Shown here: positions 60,310 to 64,000 of the stretch, in pieces
Layout: each line of letters starts with the position of its first letter
How positions within the stretch are numbered: the first letter of the stretch is position 1
Origin: Sporomusa ovata DSM 2662
GTDB lineage: Bacteria > Bacillota > Negativicutes > Sporomusales > Sporomusaceae
Length of the DNA stretch: 64,000 nucleotides
NCBI RefSeq assembly: GCF_000445445.1
Contig: NZ_ASXP01000004.1
Span: 1-64,000, forward strand
Direction: 5' to 3'
Made by a program: the position numbers and the translations under genes
The notes under the pieces: generated by a model
What the model saw: only the letters and a program-made list of their open reading frames with translations
Told to the model about the DNA's origin: nothing
Databases searched by the model: none

Positions 60310-61677
60310 TTGGGAGTAAAATTTGTTAACCTACTCGATATCACGCAATGGAAGCTTACCCCCTACCAGATATTGGTATTGGGGTTTGCCGGGCTGATAT
60401 TGAGCGGGACGCTCTTGCTAATGTTGCCAATTGCGGCGGTGGCAGGGACAGGCTTACCCTTTATTGATGCCTTATTTACGGCGACATCGGCGGTTTGTGT
60501 GACCGGGCTGGTAGTGGTCGATACCGGTACATACTTTTCGCTATTTGGGCAGCTTGTGATAATAAGTTTAATTCAAGCCGGCGGGCTGGGTATAATGGCC
60601 ATGTCTACGCTAATGGCAATACTTATTGGCAAAAAAATTAATTTGCGGCAACGACTGGTTATGCAAGAGGCGTTGAATCAGTTTACGATAGCTGGAGTTG
60701 TACGATTAACCCAATATATCATTAAAGTGACGTTGCTGATCGAATTTATTGGTGGTACCATTCTTGCGATCCGCTGGTATCAAGACTTCGGTTTAAAGGG
60801 CATCTATTTTGGTTACTGGCATGCGATTTCCTCCTTTTGCAATGCAGGGTTTGACTTGTTGGGAAGCGTTAACGGCAAGTTTTCCAGTGCAACTGGCTAT
60901 GTTGATGATATTGCAATTAATGTAGTACTTTCGCTGCTGATAATTTTAGGTGGTATTGGTTTTACTGTTATTGCTGATGTGTGGACAAACCGCCGGGTTG
61001 ACAGGTTATCGCTTCATTCTAAGGTGGTTTTACTAACGACCGTAGTGTTGATTGTCTTTGGTTCAATTGTGATTTTTTCACTTGAATATAATAACCTTAC
61101 TACATTAGGTGGTTTATCCGGACAGGGTAAACTTTTGGCCAGCTGCTTCCAGTCAGTGACAGCACGTACTGCTGGCTTTAATACCGTAGATCTAAGCAAA
61201 TTTACTGATGCGACCTTATTTTTTATGGTACTACTCATGTTTATTGGTGCATCACCGACTTCGACTGGTGGTGGTATTAAGACTTCGACAGTTGGTGTTT
61301 TGGCAGCAGCCATATGGGCTTTAACTAGAGGCCGCCAGGATGCGGAATTGTTTAAACGGCGAATTCCGCAATCCATTATTTATAAGGCATTCTCTGTAAT
61401 GTTGCTTTCAGCTGTTCTGGTTATTTTTGTAACCATGATGTTGAGTATTACGGAAAATCAGCCGTTTATTAATTTACTATTTGAGACTACGTCGGCGTTT
61501 GGTACGGTTGGTCTAACAACAGGGATTACACCGACGTTGACAGTATCGGGTAAAATCTGGATCATCATAACTATGTTTGCCGGGAGGGTTGGGCCAGTTA
61601 CCTTAGTGTTAGCATTAGCTTTAAAAAGCCGTAAGGGAAATTTACAGTATCCGGAAGGAAAATTACTCATTGGTTAA
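60310..61677 (+). CDS. ktrB: Potassium uptake protein KtrB/TrkH
   Basis: 455-residue ion-conducting subunit with the four pore loops: TSAVCVTGLVVVD, SSFCNAGFDLLG, TARTAGFNTVDL and TSAFGTVGLTTG. Works with KtrA. TTG 60310 has AGGGGTGA upstream; GTG 60301 is possible. KtrA-type regulators are often c-di-AMP receptors, which fits the c-di-AMP genes elsewhere here. Confidence 0.94.
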   Translation: MGVKFVNLLDITQWKLTPYQILVLGFAGLILSGTLLLMLPIAAVAGTGLPFIDALFTATSAVCVTGLVVVDTGTYFSLFGQLVIISLIQAGGLGIMAMSTLMAILIGKKINLRQRLVMQEALNQFTIAGVVRLTQYIIKVTLLIEFIGGTILAIRWYQDFGLKGIYFGYWHAISSFCNAGFDLLGSVNGKFSSATGYVDDIAINVVLSLLIILGGIGFTVIADVWTNRRVDRLSLHSKVVLLTTVVLIVFGSIVIFSLEYNNLTTLGGLSGQGKLLASCFQSVTARTAGFNTVDLSKFTDATLFFMVLLMFIGASPTSTGGGIKTSTVGVLAAAIWALTRGRQDAELFKRRIPQSIIYKAFSVMLLSAVLVIFVTMMLSITENQPFINLLFETTSAFGTVGLTTGITPTLTVSGKIWIIITMFAGRVGPVTLVLALALKSRKGNLQYPEGKLLIG

Positions 61678-61690
61678 AGGGAGAAACTGA

Positions 61691-62359
61691 ATGAAAAATA
61701 ATAATAAAAATAAGCAATTTGCGGTAATTGGCTTAGGACGCTTTGGTACCAGTGTTGCTACCACATTATTTAAGCTTGGCTATGATGTATTGGCGATTGA
61801 TGTGAATGAAGAGCAAGTCCAGAAAATTAGCGAAACTGTGACCCATGTTGTTCAGGCAGACACCACTGATGAAAATTCGTTAAAAGCTTTGGGTATTCGC
61901 AATTATGATGTTGTTATTGTAGCTGTTGGGTCAGACATTCAGGCTAATGTTTTAACGACATTACTTTTAAAAGAGCTTGGCATAAAATACATTGTTGCCA
62001 AAGCCATTAATGAACTTCATGGTAAAATGTTAGCCAAAATCGGTGCAGACCGTGTTGTCTATCCTGAACGTGATATGGGGCTGAGAGTTGCCCATAGCTT
62101 AGTATCAACTAACGTGTTAGAGTATATTGAATTGTCGCCAGATTTGAGTGTTGCCGAAATTACCGCGCCGAAAATATTGGTAGGCCACAGCTTGGCAGAG
62201 ACCAATCTGCGGGTAAAATATGAACTAAACGTTGTCGCGATAAAAAGGAATGAAGTACTACTTGTACCACCCCCTTCGGACGAGAAAATCAAGGCAGGGG
62301 ACATACTAATTTTAGTAGGGCAAACTAAAGGTATTCAAAAGCTGGAGGAATTAGAGTGA
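61691..62359 (+). CDS. ktrA: Potassium uptake regulator KtrA (RCK_N/RCK_C)
   Basis: 222 residues: Rossmann GLGRFGTSVA (about 13-22) binding NAD(H)/ATP, acidic AIDVNEEQV, and a C-terminal RCK_C domain (EITAPKILVGHSLAETNLRV), the site that binds c-di-AMP in relatives. ATG 61691, 13 bases after ktrB; overlaps the next gene. Confidence 0.95.
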   Translation: MKNNNKNKQFAVIGLGRFGTSVATTLFKLGYDVLAIDVNEEQVQKISETVTHVVQADTTDENSLKALGIRNYDVVIVAVGSDIQANVLTTLLLKELGIKYIVAKAINELHGKMLAKIGADRVVYPERDMGLRVAHSLVSTNVLEYIELSPDLSVAEITAPKILVGHSLAETNLRVKYELNVVAIKRNEVLLVPPPSDEKIKAGDILILVGQTKGIQKLEELE

Positions 62360-63171
62360 GCGAGTATATTTCCAGCGCTGCTAACAAGCTGATTAAGGAA
62401 ATAGCCTCACTTCGTCGGCGAAAATACCGGGATAGGCTGGGCATGTTTCTGGCAGAGGGTGTGCGTTTGGTCGAAGAATGTGCTAACGCTGCCTGGCCTG
62501 TAGAGATATGCATTTATACCGAAGAAGCTGCTGCGCGTGAACGGGCCAAGGCTGTCATTGAACGATTATCGGCTACAGATTGCTGCCGAATGGTCGTAGT
62601 GTCAGAGGATATCTACAATAAGATTTCAGATACTGAGCAGCCTCAAGGAATTATGGTTGTCTTAAAAAAACGTCAGTTTTCTATTGAACAGCTGCTTCTT
62701 AGACAAGATATGCTGCCCTTGCTAGTTGTTTTGGATGGTGTTCAAGACCCGGGCAATGCAGGAACTATCATTCGTACTGCAGATGCTGCCGGTTGCAGCG
62801 GGGTTATTGTATTGAAGGGGTCGGCTGATATCTATGCCGGTAAGACTGTACGGGCAACAATGGGTTCTTTATTTCACCTGCCGGTAATGGAAGATCTGTC
62901 TCCCGCTGAATTAATACAAAGCCTCAAGCAATCTGATATAAAGCTGCTGGCAACCTGTTTACAGCAATCAGATGTTTATTACCAAGCTGATTTTAACTGT
63001 CCGGCAGCTATTATTTTAGGTAACGAAGGTCAGGGTATCAGTCCTGAGCTTATCAGCGCCGCTGATGCCTGCCTCAATATACCACTTGTTGGTTATGCCG
63101 AGTCGCTTAATGTTGCCGTAGCTGCCGGTGTAATACTGTATGAGGCAGTAAGGCAGCGGGCAACCTTGTAA
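62356..63171 (+). CDS. SpoU-family RNA 2'-O-methyltransferase
   Basis: 271 residues: N-terminal substrate-binding part (KEIASLRRRKYRDRLGMFLAEGVRLVEEC, cited in part) and the knotted SPOUT domain with LVVLDGVQDPGNAGTIIRTA, IILGNEGQGISPEL and IPLVGYAESLNVAVAAGVIL. The gene commonly sits before pheS in Firmicutes. GTG 62356 overlaps the ktrA stop. Confidence 0.94.
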   Translation: MSEYISSAANKLIKEIASLRRRKYRDRLGMFLAEGVRLVEECANAAWPVEICIYTEEAAARERAKAVIERLSATDCCRMVVVSEDIYNKISDTEQPQGIMVVLKKRQFSIEQLLLRQDMLPLLVVLDGVQDPGNAGTIIRTADAAGCSGVIVLKGSADIYAGKTVRATMGSLFHLPVMEDLSPAELIQSLKQSDIKLLATCLQQSDVYYQADFNCPAAIILGNEGQGISPELISAADACLNIPLVGYAESLNVAVAAGVILYEAVRQRATL

Positions 63172-63194
63172 TTTCTAAAATGCTATGATATAAT
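63166..63194 (+). promoter_or_regulatory. Promoter of the pheS leader transcript
   Basis: TTGTAA (63166-63171), 17-base spacer, TATAAT (63189-63194). Confidence 0.75.
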
Positions 63195-63247
63195 ACGTTT
63201 AGCAATGACGGAAATTGCCATTAGGGCAGAGAGGGCGTGGTCTTACG

Positions 63248-63337
63248 ATGATGACCGCCGAATTCTTCTGGAGATTGTTTGAAGCTACAGGTTCCATTGC
63301 TGCGTATTTATGGTATAAACGGCTAAGGTTACAATAA
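63248..63337 (+). CDS. 29-residue YqzL-like peptide
   Basis: Reads MMTAEFFWRLFEATGSIAAY then LWYKRLRLQ. The core W-x-LFEATGSI-x-AYL-x-YK matches the YqzL family (compare WEIFFSTGNIDAYLAYRA at 13126). It has GAGAGGG upstream at a long spacing. It lies between the promoter and the pheS T-box, so it would be translated from the leader transcript whether or not the T-box terminates. Confidence 0.7.
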   Translation: MMTAEFFWRLFEATGSIAAYLWYKRLRLQ

Positions 63338-63349
63338 TTTTATAATAAA

Positions 63350-63590
63350 CTTTATGCAGTGCGATGAGGAAGAGAGTATGTTAGCCACGTTTTCTACAGG
63401 GAGGATGCTGCCAGGGATTGAGAGCGGCACTGAAACAGTTAACAGAAGTTCACTTCTGAGTACCTGGGCTGAAGAGATATTCTTGTGTAGGTCTGGCGTT
63501 TTTTCCGCGTTACTGGAAATAGAGTATAATTAGGGTGGTACCGCGAAATCAAGACTTTCGCCCCTTGGGGCTGGAAGTCTTTTTATTTTT
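63350..63590 (+). promoter_or_regulatory. T-box leader upstream of pheS
   Basis: Antiterminator sequence AGGGTGGTACCGCGA (63532-63546) and terminator AAGACTTTCGCCCC / GGGGCTGGAAGTCTT with T run (63551-63590). A Phe specifier TTC is at 63449-63451 in an internal loop (AACAGAAGTTCACTTCTG). Confidence 0.92.
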
Positions 63591-63614
63591 ATTCTTATTC
63601 TTTAGGAGGCATGT

Positions 63615-64000
63615 ATGGAACAAGAACTTAATTCATTAAGGGACACAGCGCTTAATGAATTGTCCGCAATCGACAATAAAGAGGCGCTTAATGATCTAAA
63701 AATTAAGTATTTAGGTAAAAAAGGTCTACTAACTGGTATGCTGCGTGGGCTTGGGGCTTTAACCCCTGAAGAACGACCACGGATAGGCCAAGTGGTCAAC
63801 GAAATCAGAAATGAGATTGAAGACATTATTGCCAGTAAGCTGGGTGCCATGAAGCAGGCTGAACTTTCCCGCAAGCTGGCATCAGAAACCATTGATGTAA
63901 CCTTGCCAGGCCGCCTGGCTGAGCTTGGTCATTTGCATCCACTGACACTGACCTTAAACCGGATCAAGGACACCTTTATGCGATTGGGCTTTGAAATTGC
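63615..64000 (+). CDS. pheS: Phenylalanyl-tRNA synthetase alpha subunit, 3'-truncated by window edge
   Basis: First 128 residues: coiled-coil tRNA-binding arm (KIKYLGKKGLLTGMLRGLGA) and the start of the class II core (TLPGRLAELGHLHPLTLTLN). ATG 63615 after AGGAGGC; an out-of-frame ATG is at 63611. Under T-box control; pheT is expected beyond the window. Confidence 0.95.
   Translation, partial: MEQELNSLRDTALNELSAIDNKEALNDLKIKYLGKKGLLTGMLRGLGALTPEERPRIGQVVNEIRNEIEDIIASKLGAMKQAELSRKLASETIDVTLPGRLAELGHLHPLTLTLNRIKDTFMRLGFEI

Overview
The window reads as chromosomal DNA of an endospore-forming, outer-membrane-bearing Firmicute of the class Negativicutes, most likely Sporomusaceae (inference). Three signs support this. 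Sporulation genes (yqfC, yqfD, ytxC) sit beside a secreted OstA/LptA-type protein, which belongs to lipopolysaccharide transport and implies two membranes. Control is Firmicute-style: three T-box leaders, a c-di-AMP riboswitch and an L20-type infC leader. The RNase P RNA has type A signature sequences. No species name can be assigned from the sequence alone.

Layout. 1-2460: the end of an IS21-family element abuts a 19-repeat CRISPR array with no cas genes in view, followed by a HAD phosphatase lacking a normal start codon. 2624-4195: a lone HerA-like ATPase. 4277-14045: a compact housekeeping/sporulation block (yqfC, yqfD, phoH, 7TM-HD phosphodiesterase, ybeY, dgkA, cdd, era, DUF502, CNNM/CBS protein, yqzL-like, recO). 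14102-16950: DUF4342 protein, GNAT and AI-2E-type permease. 17000-21828: T-box-controlled glyQ-glyS, then a CcpN-like regulator and the PPDK regulatory kinase. 21847-24916: a long hairpin repeat, the OstA gene, and a nested IS (an IS3-family element inside a gutted IS1634-family element) flanked by perfect 50-bp direct repeats. 24945-31674: dgt, dnaG, rpoD, a four-tRNA cluster with odd repetitive spacers, trmK and nif3-like. 31721-32123: rnpB and its terminator.

32171-37532 is a nitrogen locus: two different glutamine synthetases (type III glnN and a 636-residue form) with closely related promoter/leader regions, and between them, on the opposite strand, an acetyltransferase of the phosphinothricin type. 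37694-41128: ferritin-like protein, small siroheme sulfite-reductase-like protein, M20 amidohydrolase and ComB-type phosphatase. 41628-43154: TetR regulator with two palindromic operators, then a flavoprotein. 43312-45825: cell-wall genes (two 3D-domain proteins and an L,D-transpeptidase), the last behind a c-di-AMP riboswitch. 45954-50897: DMT permease, acyl-CoA dehydrogenase, tRNA-Val with a decayed upstream copy, a YefM/RelE-type toxin-antitoxin pair, and a LysR regulator divergent from azlCD. 51022-52334: three small unknown proteins and a reverse-strand tRNA cluster (fMet, Thr, Met). 52598-64000: prfC, PH-like protein, ytxC, T-box-thrS, infC-rpmI-rplT, class II aldolase, ktrB-ktrA, SpoU methyltransferase, a 29-residue YqzL-like peptide, and T-box-pheS running off the end.

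The best leads are the paired glutamine synthetase leaders, whose first copy looks like an ANTAR/NitR-type antitermination target, together with the acetyltransferase between them. Next are the 50-bp target duplication, the CRISPR array cut off from its leader, several genes whose best-placed start codon is ATT, ATA or ATC, and the inverted-repeat elements in intergenic DNA. I saw no clearly undescribed multi-gene system.
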